Assembly (NCBI RefSeq): GCF_013344685.1
Contig: NZ_CP050137.1
Coordinates: forward strand, 1,430,001 to 1,494,000
DNA from: Sphingomonas sp. CL5.1
Lineage (GTDB): Bacteria > Pseudomonadota > Alphaproteobacteria > Sphingomonadales > Sphingomonadaceae
Length of the DNA stretch: 64,000 nt
Direction: 5' to 3'
Position numbers and translations under genes: made by a program. Shown here one piece after another: positions 9,391 to 17,733 of the stretch (within the stretch, counting starts at the first letter, position 1; each line of letters opens with the position of its first letter). The notes beneath the pieces are model-generated. The model was not told where the DNA came from. It saw nothing but the letters and a program-made list of their open reading frames with translations, and did no database searches.

Positions 9391-10278
9391 GTGGATTCCG
9401 GTCTGCTGGCGCAAAGATCGCAGACACCGATCGACTGGGTCCGATCCAGGCCGCTGCTGATTCTGGGACTGCTGGCGATCGTCATTCCGGTGATGATCCG
9501 GGTAGGGCAGGAAAGCTGGTCGACGGAGCAGGGCGCGCACGGGCCGATCGTGCTTGCGACGGGCCTTTGGCTGCTGAGCCGCGAGTGGGGGCGGGCGGCG
9601 GCGCTGGCCCGGCCGGGATCATGGCTGGCCGGCACGGCGCTGCTCGCCGTGCTGCTGCCGCTCTATATCTTCGCGCGGGTGACGAGCATCGTCGAGATCG
9701 AGGGCGCGGCGATGTACGCCATCGTGCTGACGGCCGCGTACCTGCTGTGGGGTGCGGCTTCGCTCCGCGTGGTGTGGTTCCCGCTCGTCTATCTGCTGTT
9801 CATGTTCCCGCCGCCCGACACGTTGTTCGCGATGCTGACCCAGCCGCTGAAGATCGCCATCTCGCAATGGGCGGTGACGATCCTGCACGCGGCCGGCTAT
9901 CCGATCGCGGGATCGGGCGTGACGATCCAGATCGGTCAATATGACATGCTGGTGGCGGCGGCCTGCGCCGGGCTGAATTCGATGATCAGCCTGACGGCGC
10001 TCGGCCTGTTCTACATCTATATCCGGCACAGCGCGAACTGGCGCTACATGCTGTTCCTGTTGGCATGCATCCTGCCGGTGGCAATCGTGGCGAACCTGAT
10101 CCGCGTGCTGATCCTGCTGCTCGTCACCTATCATTTCGGTGAGGCGGCGGGGCAGGGCTTCATTCACGAGGCGGCCGGGCTGACGATGTTCATGACGGCG
10201 CTGCTCGGTATCTTCCTGATCGACAGTCTGGCGCGGCCGCTGCGCGATCGGCTCGCGGCGCGGGGGGCGGCGGCATGA
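9391..10278 (+). CDS. xrtV: Exosortase V (XrtV)
   Basis: The 295-residue polytopic inner-membrane cysteine transpeptidase belongs to the exosortase/archaeosortase family, which cleaves C-terminal sorting signals. About eight membrane helices are seen. The catalytic triad positions are visible: C192 in AAACAGLNS, R238 in NLIRVLI and H259 in GFIHEAAGL. I chose GTG 9391 because GGGAGG sits 10 bases upstream; GTG 9367 is in frame but lacks an SD. The stop overlaps the EpsI-like start by 4 bases. The subfamily (V) is assigned from overall appearance and the adjacent accessory protein, so it is less sure than the family. No protein with a recognisable PEP-CTERM-like tail is encoded in the window. 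Confidence 0.85.
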   Translation: MDSGLLAQRSQTPIDWVRSRPLLILGLLAIVIPVMIRVGQESWSTEQGAHGPIVLATGLWLLSREWGRAAALARPGSWLAGTALLAVLLPLYIFARVTSIVEIEGAAMYAIVLTAAYLLWGAASLRVVWFPLVYLLFMFPPPDTLFAMLTQPLKIAISQWAVTILHAAGYPIAGSGVTIQIGQYDMLVAAACAGLNSMISLTALGLFYIYIRHSANWRYMLFLLACILPVAIVANLIRVLILLLVTYHFGEAAGQGFIHEAAGLTMFMTALLGIFLIDSLARPLRDRLAARGAAA

Positions 10279-11006
10279 ACGAGGAAAGCTGGCTGCGGCG
10301 CGCCGAACAACAGGGCGAGTCGCGGACGACGCGGCGCGAGATGCTGCTCGGCGGCGCGCTGCTGGCGACGGCGGCGGCGGGCTTCGCGCTGATGCCGCGC
10401 CGGGTGGAGAAGCTGCTCGGCGACGCCAAGCTCGACAAGCTGGTGCCGGAGAATTTCGCCGGCTGGCGCTATCAGGCGGCCAGCGGGTTGGTGCTGCCGC
10501 CGGCCGACCAGCTTCGCGACAAGATCTACAGCCAGTTCGTCACGCGCGCCTATACGCGCGCCGACGGCGCGGCGGTGATGCTGCTCATCGCCTATAGCGG
10601 CGCACAGGACGGCACGATCCAGGTCCATCGACCCGAAATCTGCTATCCGGCGAGTGGTTATAAGCTGACCCAGATCGCCGGGCATGAGACGCCGCTGGCG
10701 CCGGGTCTCACCATCCCCTCGCGCTATATCGTCGCGGAGGCCGACTTGCGGCGCGAGCAGCTTATCTACTGGACGCGCGTGGGCGATTATTTCCCGGCGA
10801 AATGGTCGGCGCAGCGCTTGGCGGTGATCAAGGAAAATTTTTCCGGCGTCATCCCGGACGGCGTGCTGGTGCGGATGTCGGCAGTCGGCGCGGACGATGC
10901 GCGCGGGTTGCTCGACAGCTTTGCGCGCGATCTCTACGCCGCCGTCGGCCCGCGCCTGCGTCAGGTGCTGGTCGGGTTGGACCGTGCAGGCATGCAATTG
11001 AAATGA
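10275..11006 (+). CDS. EpsI-domain exosortase-associated protein
   Basis: The 243-residue protein has a twin-arginine-like signal (TRREMLLGGALLATAAAGFA) and an EpsI domain whose hallmark HRPEICYPASGY lies at 118-129. In exosortase/EPS loci EpsI is either a separate protein, as here, or fused to the exosortase; its biochemical role is unsettled. It overlaps xrtV by ATGA, so the two are translationally coupled. The stop is 26 bases before the foldase start, consistent with one operon of xrtV, this gene and the EpsD-like gene, closed by the terminator at 11912-11947. Confidence 0.85.
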   Translation: MNEESWLRRAEQQGESRTTRREMLLGGALLATAAAGFALMPRRVEKLLGDAKLDKLVPENFAGWRYQAASGLVLPPADQLRDKIYSQFVTRAYTRADGAAVMLLIAYSGAQDGTIQVHRPEICYPASGYKLTQIAGHETPLAPGLTIPSRYIVAEADLRREQLIYWTRVGDYFPAKWSAQRLAVIKENFSGVIPDGVLVRMSAVGADDARGLLDSFARDLYAAVGPRLRQVLVGLDRAGMQLK

Positions 11007-11032
11007 ATCGGATATTTTCGTTGGGGGACAGG

Positions 11033-11890
11033 ATGAGCAAGGTGAAAATCGGTCTGGTGGTCGCCACGGCGATGATGCTGCCGCTGGTCGCGGGTTGCCA
11101 GAAGAAGGCCGAAGGGCAAGTCGTCGCCGTGGTCAACGGCCATGAGATCACCCAGCAGGAGCTGAACGCCGAACTGGGCAATGCGCAAATCCCGCCCGGC
11201 GCCGACAAGAAGGCGATCATGGCGCAGTTGCTCCAGCGCGTTATCGACCGCAAGCTGCTGGTCGGCAAGGCCAAGGCCGAAGGGCTGGATCAGTCGCCGA
11301 CCTACCTGACGCAGGTCTCGCGCGCGCAGGACGGCATCCTCATCGACCTGCTCGCCGAAAAGAGCGCCAAGGCGGTGCCGGTGCCGGATGCGGCGGCGGC
11401 GGCGAAGTTCGTCGCCGACAACCCCAGCCTGTTCGCGCAGCGCAAGCGCTACGTGCTCGATCAGATCGCCTTCCCGATGTCCAATGATCCGGCGCTGGCC
11501 GCGAAGCTCAAGGCGGCGCAGACCATGGCGGAAGTCGAGGCGGCGCTGAAGTCCTCGAACGTCCAGTACAAGCGCGGCAGCGCGACGCTCGATACGGCAT
11601 CGATACCGCCGGACGCGGCGCAGAAGATCGCGGCGCTGAAGCCGGGCGAGCCGTTCCTCGTGCCGCAGAACGGGCAGGTGATCGCCAGCGTGATCAAGAG
11701 CGTCGAAGCACAGCCCGTCGACCAGCAGCAGGCCACGCCGGTCGCGACGCAGATACTGCGCCGCAAGGGCGTCGAGGAAGCCATGAAGAAGGATCTCGAC
11801 GCCGAGCGTGCCAAGGCGAAGATCGACTATCAGCCGGGCTTCGCGCCACCGGCGGGTAAGGCCACGCCGTCGCCGGCCGCGACGAAATAA
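11033..11890 (+). CDS. EpsD-family SurA/parvulin-like peptidyl-prolyl isomerase lipoprotein
   Basis: The 285-residue protein has a lipoprotein signal with lipobox LVAGC (residues about 18-22). A SurA-N-like segment (VVAVVNGHEITQQELNAEL) and a parvulin-like C-terminal half (KRYVLDQIAFPM, ALKPGEPFLVPQNG) follow. EpsD-type foldases accompany EPS/exosortase loci and probably help outer-membrane export proteins fold in the periplasm. I chose ATG 11033 because GGGGGACAGG lies just upstream; ATG 11003, overlapping the EpsI stop, is the alternative and adds ten residues. A Pro/Ala-rich tail ends the protein. Confidence 0.85.
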   Translation: MSKVKIGLVVATAMMLPLVAGCQKKAEGQVVAVVNGHEITQQELNAELGNAQIPPGADKKAIMAQLLQRVIDRKLLVGKAKAEGLDQSPTYLTQVSRAQDGILIDLLAEKSAKAVPVPDAAAAAKFVADNPSLFAQRKRYVLDQIAFPMSNDPALAAKLKAAQTMAEVEAALKSSNVQYKRGSATLDTASIPPDAAQKIAALKPGEPFLVPQNGQVIASVIKSVEAQPVDQQQATPVATQILRRKGVEEAMKKDLDAERAKAKIDYQPGFAPPAGKATPSPAATK

Positions 11891-11911
11891 CACCAGAATT
11901 CATATCGACGG

Positions 11912-11947
11912 AAGGGAGGGAGGACGCGAAGTTCTCTCTCCCTTTTT
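11912..11947 (+). terminator. Rho-independent terminator of the xrtV operon
   Basis: GGGAGGGAG pairs with CTCTCTCCC (one G-T wobble, 11-base loop) and is followed directly by TTTTT at 11943-11947. It sits 21 bases past the EpsD-like stop and separates it from the convergent TPR gene. Confidence 0.8.
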
Positions 11948-11990
11948 ATGTGATCGGGCCGCGCCGGCCCACCGCGACTCGAAGCCGCGT

Positions 11991-13436
11991 TCAGCCCGGC
12001 CGAACTTTCGCCGCGCGCTGGCTGAGCGGGTTGGCCTTCGCGAAATCGCTGAGTGTCGCGGCGGCCTCGTCGCGGCGGCCTTCCGCGATCAGCAGGCGCG
12101 CCAGCCTGGCGGGCAGACGCGGATCGTCGTCCGCCGCGTTCATGCCGTCGCGCAGCGCCGTTTCCGCCAGCACTCTCTGGCCGTCCTGCAGGAGGAGATC
12201 GGCGAGCGTTAGCCGCGCCGCGACATTGCTCCCATCCTGCGCGACCGCGTTGCGCACATCCTCGATCGCGCCGCGCCGGTCGCCCGCGGCGGCGCGCAGC
12301 CGCCCGCGCGCGAGGAGCGCGCCGGGCTGGTCCGGGTCGGCCTGCAACACGTTCGCCAGCATCGCGTCGGCCCCGGCGCGGTCGCCACGCAGCCCGCGCG
12401 CATAAGCGAGCGCGGCGGCCGCGTTCGCCGCGTCGGGGCGCTGCATCGCGCCGGCGTCGAGCTTCTCGCCCTGAAGCAGGCGGATCGCCAGATCGGGGCG
12501 GCCGGTTTCGTTCGCGAACTGGGCATAGGCGGCCTTCATCGCCAGCGGCGCATTGGCGGCATCGGACAGCAGCCGGTCGGCCGCGATCGCGCCAGATCCC
12601 TGTTTCAGCCACAGGTTCAGCGCCCGGCCAGCCACGGCGATATCGCTCGCGCCGCCGTCCACCGCGCGGGCGATCGCCGCATTGGCGGCATCCGCATTGC
12701 CGCGATCGAACAGCAGGTCGGCATATTGGAACTGGATGTCGGGATCTTTCGGATTGGCCTGCGCGAGGCGCTCGACCGCGCGGAAAAGCCCGTCGCGATC
12801 GCCCGCGCGCTTGTAATATCCGGTCAATATGCTCAGCCGCCCGGTGGGGTTGCCGGGAGCGGCGGTGGCTCGCTCCATGACTTTGGCCGCGCCCGCATAG
12901 TCCTGCGCATCGGCCAGCAGGCGGGCCTTGACCATCAGCGCGATGGGGTCGCCCGGCTGGACGGCGAAAACCAGATCGAGGAAATGGTTGGCCTTGTCCC
13001 GGTCGCCGCGCGAGGCCGCGGCGGCGGCGCGCACGGTGTTGGGCAGGACGTCGCTGGGGTTGAGCGCCGCGAGCTGATCGGCATATTTCTCCGCCTGCCC
13101 CGCGATGTTGCCGGCGATCGCGATCTGGCACAGGCCGGTCAGCGCCTCGACATTGGCGCGATCGAGCTGGATCACGTTCTGATAGGCGTCATAGGCGCCG
13201 CTCAAGTCTTGCGCCGCGAGCGCGATATGCGCCTTGATCAGCCAGTAATCACTGATGTCGTCGCGCAGCGCCAGCGCGCGCTGGATATATTGCCGCGCGA
13301 CCGTGATCTGTCCGCGTTCGAGCGCGCCCTGGGCGATCGCGGCGTCGTTGGCGGCCTTGCGATCGCTGGACGTGCAGCCGGCGAGCAGCCCGGCGGCGAC
13401 CAGTGGAACGAGGAACGGGATCGAACGCTTCTTCAT
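11991..13436 (-). CDS. TPR-repeat lipoprotein of the EPS/exosortase locus (PrsT-like)
   Basis: The 481-residue protein has a lipoprotein signal (lipobox LLAGC, Cys about 21) followed by tandem TPR helices nearly to the end (ARQYIQRALALR, AYDAYQNVIQLD, ALLARGRLRAAAGDRRGA). Similar long TPR lipoproteins (PrsT/PEP-CTERM-associated) occur in exosortase EPS clusters, where they probably scaffold the export complex. It is transcribed alone, convergent with the xrtV operon and divergent from the Wza-type gene. The 201-bp gap between the two starts (13437-13637) has no gene and must hold the promoters; only an isolated GTTAAC is notable there. Confidence 0.8.
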   Translation of the reverse strand: MKKRSIPFLVPLVAAGLLAGCTSSDRKAANDAAIAQGALERGQITVARQYIQRALALRDDISDYWLIKAHIALAAQDLSGAYDAYQNVIQLDRANVEALTGLCQIAIAGNIAGQAEKYADQLAALNPSDVLPNTVRAAAAASRGDRDKANHFLDLVFAVQPGDPIALMVKARLLADAQDYAGAAKVMERATAAPGNPTGRLSILTGYYKRAGDRDGLFRAVERLAQANPKDPDIQFQYADLLFDRGNADAANAAIARAVDGGASDIAVAGRALNLWLKQGSGAIAADRLLSDAANAPLAMKAAYAQFANETGRPDLAIRLLQGEKLDAGAMQRPDAANAAAALAYARGLRGDRAGADAMLANVLQADPDQPGALLARGRLRAAAGDRRGAIEDVRNAVAQDGSNVAARLTLADLLLQDGQRVLAETALRDGMNAADDDPRLPARLARLLIAEGRRDEAAATLSDFAKANPLSQRAAKVRPG

Positions 13437-13637
13437 CGGTTACGAATGTCCGTATCTTGGTGCAGACAGGCAAGCATTGCCGGCGCGACGGCTGGCGTGC
13501 GTCGGGAAATCGAGGCGAGCGCATAGATGCAGGTTGTTCGGTTAACACTCTTTTGCCTAGCGATGGTGTAGGCAAGCAGGTAGAACATCAAGGCTCTCAC
13601 GAAACAATGCGTTCAACAGAACAATCAGGGGTGATGA

Positions 13638-14261
13638 ATGCGGCGTAAAGCATGGAAGATGGCTGCGGGCCTCGCTTGTGCCGGTCTGGTGCACGGGCCG
13701 GCGGCGATGGCGCAGGGAGGCGCCCCGGCCGCCTCGACGTCCACTCCCCCGGCGCAGCTTCGCGCCTATCGGATCAGTCCGGGCGACGAGCTTGAGGTCT
13801 ACGTCTGGGGCGAGGACAAGCTCCAGCGCGATATAAAGGTGCTGCCGGACGGCACCTTCTCCTTCCCGCTGGTCGGGCAGGTCAATGCCAACAACAAATT
13901 GCCGTCGGAGGTGGAGCAGGAGATCACGCGCGGGCTGCGTAGCCAGTTCCGCGATGCCGTGCCGCAGGTGACGGTGTCGGTGAAGACGCCGGTGGGCGTG
14001 CAATTCTCGGTCGCCGGCAAGGTGCGCTCGCCGGGCGCCTTCGCCACCGGCCGTTATGTCAACGTGCTGGAGGCGCTCGCGCTGGCCGGCGGTCCGGGGG
14101 ATTTCGCCGATCTCGGCAATGTCCGCATCCTGCGCAAGTCCGGCAATGGCCTGACGGTCATCAAGGTGCGCCTGACCGACATCATGAAGGGTAATCCCAG
14201 CGATCGGGATCTCGCCGGCCTGCCGCAGCTCGAGAGCGGCGATACGGTGGTCGTACCGTGA
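13638..14261 (+). CDS. Wza/EpsE-family polysaccharide export protein
   Basis: The 207-residue protein has a Sec signal ending AMAQ, a polysaccharide export domain (YRISPGDELEVYVWGEDKL) and one SLBB domain (FSVAGKVRSPGAFATGRYVNV). It forms the periplasmic/outer-membrane part of the export channel. It is much shorter than E. coli Wza (379) and has no lipobox or C-terminal amphipathic helix, as in EpsE/GelD-type proteins that rely on a separate barrel, here the next gene. AGGGG precedes the ATG. It is first in a four-gene operon, overlapping the barrel gene by GTGA. Confidence 0.9.
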   Translation: MRRKAWKMAAGLACAGLVHGPAAMAQGGAPAASTSTPPAQLRAYRISPGDELEVYVWGEDKLQRDIKVLPDGTFSFPLVGQVNANNKLPSEVEQEITRGLRSQFRDAVPQVTVSVKTPVGVQFSVAGKVRSPGAFATGRYVNVLEALALAGGPGDFADLGNVRILRKSGNGLTVIKVRLTDIMKGNPSDRDLAGLPQLESGDTVVVP

Positions 14262-15445
14262 AGCTACGCTGGTATGGCTGTGTGGCCGCGGCCGCGCTGA
14301 TCGCGCCCGGCGTCGCGCAGGCGCAGGAGGAGACTCGCGCCAGCATCGATGTTTCGCCGAACGTCGGATATTCGTCGAACCCCTTTTCAGGAACCGGCAA
14401 CGATCTGGGCAGCGGCTATGCGGCGGTCGATATCGCGCCGCAGCTTCAGCTGCTGACGGCGCGCGACATCCTCACCGTTTCGGGAATGGCCAGCATCAAG
14501 GAATATTTCCAGCATTATGCGGAAGCATCCAGCTATAACGTCAGCGCCGATTATGCCGGACGCCCGTCGGAACGGGTGAACACGCATGTGCGGATGGACC
14601 TGTCGAGCGCGATCGTCGGCGCCTATGATACCGTGGGAGACCTGCTGACGAATCCGGCCGCGGGCGTGCCGCCGCCAACCGATCTTGCGCTGTACGGCTC
14701 GCGCGATCGCCGCCGGCGCGTCTATGTCACCGGCGATTTCAATATCGCGTTGTCGGAGCATGACAAGATCAACGTCAGTTCGTTCTACGAATCGACGCGC
14801 TATCGCAGCTTTGGCGATGCGAGCAATTATGACGGCTATGGCAGCACCTTCGGCTATTCCCGTCAGATCTCGGCCGCTACCAGTGTCGGTTTGCAAGGTT
14901 CGCTGGCGCGTTACGTCTATCCGGGGCAGCGCGGCGACACGCGGGTGATCTCCACGCAGGCCACGGCATCTACCCGGCTCGGCCCGTTCTGGACGCTGGA
15001 CGGCGCGGTCGGCGTTTCGTTTGTCGACAGCAGCACCTTCGGGTCGACGCACAAGGCCTCCCTTTCCGGCAACGCGACCTTGTGCCGGAAGACCGACCGC
15101 ACGAACTTGTGCTTCGTCGCATCGCGGTCGGTGCGGCCGACCGGCTTCAATGGCACGCAATATGTGAACATGTTCGGTATCGACGGCAGCCGGAAGCTCA
15201 GCGAGCACGACACGATTTCCCTCCACGCCGCCTATACCACCGAGGCGGGATCGCGTTCCCTGGTGCTGCCGGGCCTCAACACCCGTTTCCTGCTGGTGTC
15301 GGCGATGTTCGAACGTCGTTTGTCGGAACGGCTGCGCGTCTCGGCAATGGGACAATATCGCAACATCTTTACCGATATTTATAGCCGCCCCGCCGATATC
15401 GGCGGGCGAATCGGCCTGTCTTACCGTTTCGGAGATTTGCAATGA
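14258..15445 (+). CDS. Outer-membrane beta-barrel protein of EPS export
   Basis: The 395-residue protein starts with GTG overlapping the previous stop. A signal peptide ends about AQAQ. The rest is alternating beta-strand sequence rich in aromatic-ended strands (VGYSSNPFSGTG, GYGSTFGYSRQISAA, IGLSYRFGD at the C-terminus), consistent with a 14-18-strand barrel. The SNPF motif near the start is typical of barrel proteins in exosortase EPS clusters. It probably provides the outer-membrane pore missing from the short Wza-type protein. It overlaps the chain-length gene by ATGA. Confidence 0.8.
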   Translation: MKLRWYGCVAAAALIAPGVAQAQEETRASIDVSPNVGYSSNPFSGTGNDLGSGYAAVDIAPQLQLLTARDILTVSGMASIKEYFQHYAEASSYNVSADYAGRPSERVNTHVRMDLSSAIVGAYDTVGDLLTNPAAGVPPPTDLALYGSRDRRRRVYVTGDFNIALSEHDKINVSSFYESTRYRSFGDASNYDGYGSTFGYSRQISAATSVGLQGSLARYVYPGQRGDTRVISTQATASTRLGPFWTLDGAVGVSFVDSSTFGSTHKASLSGNATLCRKTDRTNLCFVASRSVRPTGFNGTQYVNMFGIDGSRKLSEHDTISLHAAYTTEAGSRSLVLPGLNTRFLLVSAMFERRLSERLRVSAMGQYRNIFTDIYSRPADIGGRIGLSYRFGDLQ

Positions 15446-16896
15446 CCGATAGCGGGCGGACCGGCTACGACGATCAGGAAGCGGCCTCGACCGGGTTGCT
15501 CGGCAATCTGCCGATGATCCTGTGGCAGCGCCGCTGGTTCGTGATCGTGCCGGCGGTGCTGATCGCGGTCGCCGCCGTCGCGGCGGCATTCCTGCTGCCG
15601 CGCAAATATGAGTCCAAGGCCACCCTGCTGGTCGAATCGCAGGATTTGCCGGGCGCGCAGCCCGGCGCGGCGAACGACGATCCGATCGACCGCCGCATGG
15701 CCAAGATCCGCCAGCAGATCCTGGCCCGGCCTGATCTGGTCGAACTGATCCAGGCCAACGATCTCTACAACGCCTCCGCGCACAGCGAGCCACTGTCGAA
15801 ACTGGTCGACCGGATGCGCGATGCGACGACGATCAGCGCGATCGATGCCGATATCCAGCGGGGGGCGTCGTCGGGCAAGCCGGGCAGCGGGTCCATCGCC
15901 TTTTCGCTCTCCTTCTCGTATCCGCGCGCGGCGCAGGCGCAGATCGTCGCGCAGACCTTCGTCGATCGCCTGCTCAAGCTTTCGACCACCTCGACGCAAC
16001 AGGAAGCACAGACCAACGTGTCCTTCCTGGAGGATCAGGAATCGAACCTTCAGGCGCAGGTGCAGGCGATCGAATCGCAGATCAACCACATCGCCGGGAT
16101 CAATGGCGCGGCGCTGTCGGCGGCCGGGCTTGGGATGGTCGGCGCCGGCGCGTCGGTCGATTATGCCGGCCAGATCGCGGCATTGCAGCGCGAGAACGCC
16201 ACGCTCGGCGCACAGGTGCAGAGTGGCGTGGGCGTGGAACGCGATCCGGCGGTCGCCGCCGCCGAAGCCGCGCTCGCCGCCGCCAAGGCGAAATATTCCG
16301 ACGATCACCCGGATGTGAAGTCGGCGGAGCGGCTGCTCAAGGCGGCGCGCGACAATTCAAAGCAATATCAGGTCCGCGGTGTCTATAGCGTCGTGCAGCA
16401 GCAGATCGCGGCCAACAACCGGGCGATCGCCGATCTCGAGCGGCAGCGCGGCGCCGAGCAGAGCCGCGCCGCCGCGCTGGCCGCCGCGCAGGCGCGCGGG
16501 CCGCAGGTCACGCAGCAGGTGCAGCAGCTTCAGGCGCGGGCGGATATCATCCGCGCCAATCTGTCGAAGGTTTCCGCCAACCTGCTCACCGCGCGCTCGG
16601 TGGCGAAGCTGGCCGATCAGCAGCGTGGCGAACGGCTGACGCTGATCGATCCGCCGGTGACGCCGGACCATCCCACCTCGCCGAACCGGCCATTGCTGAT
16701 CGCGGGTGGCATCGCGGGCGGTCTATTGGTCGGCCTGGCGCTGGCGTTCCTGATCGAGCTGATCCTGCGGCCGATTCGCAGCGTCGGCCAGCTCACCAAT
16801 CTGCTGGGCGAGGCGCCGCTTGCGGTTGTTCCCGTCCTGTCCCGCAAGCGCAAGCGGAGCCGCTGGGTGCCGCGACGCTTTGCCCGCTCCGCTTGA
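15442..16896 (+). CDS. Wzz/GelC-type chain-length determinant protein
   Basis: The 484-residue inner-membrane polysaccharide co-polymerase has two membrane helices (FVIVPAVLIAVAAVAAAFLL near 30-50, LLIAGGIAGGLLVGLALAFL near 425-445) around a long periplasmic coiled-coil region. It has no kinase domain; the ATP-binding partner is the next gene, the split Wzc arrangement known from gellan GelC/GelE. The proline-rich segment before the second helix (DPPVTPDHPTSPNRP) is typical of Wzz. It controls chain length and couples polymerisation to export. Confidence 0.9.
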   Translation: MTDSGRTGYDDQEAASTGLLGNLPMILWQRRWFVIVPAVLIAVAAVAAAFLLPRKYESKATLLVESQDLPGAQPGAANDDPIDRRMAKIRQQILARPDLVELIQANDLYNASAHSEPLSKLVDRMRDATTISAIDADIQRGASSGKPGSGSIAFSLSFSYPRAAQAQIVAQTFVDRLLKLSTTSTQQEAQTNVSFLEDQESNLQAQVQAIESQINHIAGINGAALSAAGLGMVGAGASVDYAGQIAALQRENATLGAQVQSGVGVERDPAVAAAEAALAAAKAKYSDDHPDVKSAERLLKAARDNSKQYQVRGVYSVVQQQIAANNRAIADLERQRGAEQSRAAALAAAQARGPQVTQQVQQLQARADIIRANLSKVSANLLTARSVAKLADQQRGERLTLIDPPVTPDHPTSPNRPLLIAGGIAGGLLVGLALAFLIELILRPIRSVGQLTNLLGEAPLAVVPVLSRKRKRSRWVPRRFARSA

Positions 16897-16908
16897 GCGG
16901 TTGAGAAG

Positions 16909-17730
16909 ATGAGACCCGAATCCATGTCCAATTCGTGGAAGCTTGACGCGATCGACAGTGCCGCACCACCGCCGCGCGAGGTGCTCGGCGGCTCGCTGGC
17001 GGACGAGCGGCTGGAACTGCCCGACGCGACCCAGCGCAAATTGTTCGGCTTCAACAGCAGCGATCGCCGCTCGCGGCCGTTCAACCTGCTCCGTTCGCAG
17101 GTGCTGAAGATCGCCAAGGCGAACGGCTGGAAGATCATCGGCGTCACCTCCGCGACGCCCGATGTCGGCAAGACCTTCATCGCCAGCAATCTCGCCGCAT
17201 CGATGTCGCGCATCCCGGACCAATATACGTTGCTGTTCGATTTCGACTTGCGGCGCAGCTCGGTCGGCAAATGTTTCGGCCTGGAGGAAGGGCCGGGGAT
17301 CGGTGACTATCTTACCGGCGAAACCGATACGCTCGACGCGGTGGGCCACAATGTCGCCGGCACCGGCCTGATCGTCTTTCCGGCCGCGCAGATCGTCCGG
17401 CAATCCGCCGAGGCGCTGGCCGGCAACCGCATGAAAAGCCTGATCGAGGCAATGCGCGGGCTGGGCGAGAATTGCTTCTGCCTGTGCGATCTGCCGCCGG
17501 CCTTCGCCAATGACGATGCATCGATCGTCGTGCAGCAGATCGACGCTTACCTGTTGGTGGTGGAGGAAGGCAAGACGACCGCGCGGCAGGTGCGCGACGC
17601 GATGGAGGTGCTCAGCCCGGCGCCGTGCATCGGCACCGTGCTCAATCGCTATCACGGCGCGATCGGTGGGGACGATTACGGCTTCGGTTATTGGACGCAG
17701 CGTTATTACGACGCTTATTATCAGGAATAG
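16909..17730 (+). CDS. BY-kinase-like ATPase (GelE/CpsD type)
   Basis: The 273-residue cytoplasmic partner of the Wzz-like protein has a modified Walker A (TSATPDVGKTF, K88), Walker A' (LLFDFDLRRSS) and Walker B (CLCDLPPAF). The C-terminus is a tyrosine cluster (YGFGYWTQRYYDAYYQE, six Tyr), the autophosphorylation tail of bacterial tyrosine kinases. PDVGKT instead of the usual PGEGKS and the extra Phe in Walker A' are deviations but keep the key residues. It starts 12 bases after the Wzz-like stop; ATG 16924 is an alternative start. It is last in the export operon, its stop 3 bases from the convergent glycosyltransferase gene. Confidence 0.88.
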   Translation: MRPESMSNSWKLDAIDSAAPPPREVLGGSLADERLELPDATQRKLFGFNSSDRRSRPFNLLRSQVLKIAKANGWKIIGVTSATPDVGKTFIASNLAASMSRIPDQYTLLFDFDLRRSSVGKCFGLEEGPGIGDYLTGETDTLDAVGHNVAGTGLIVFPAAQIVRQSAEALAGNRMKSLIEAMRGLGENCFCLCDLPPAFANDDASIVVQQIDAYLLVVEEGKTTARQVRDAMEVLSPAPCIGTVLNRYHGAIGGDDYGFGYWTQRYYDAYYQE

Positions 17731-17733
17731 GGT

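Noticed and set aside
13541..13560. GTTAAC in the divergent EPS promoter region as a CtrA site
   Set aside because: Only one TTAA half-site is present; no partner at 7-base spacing.
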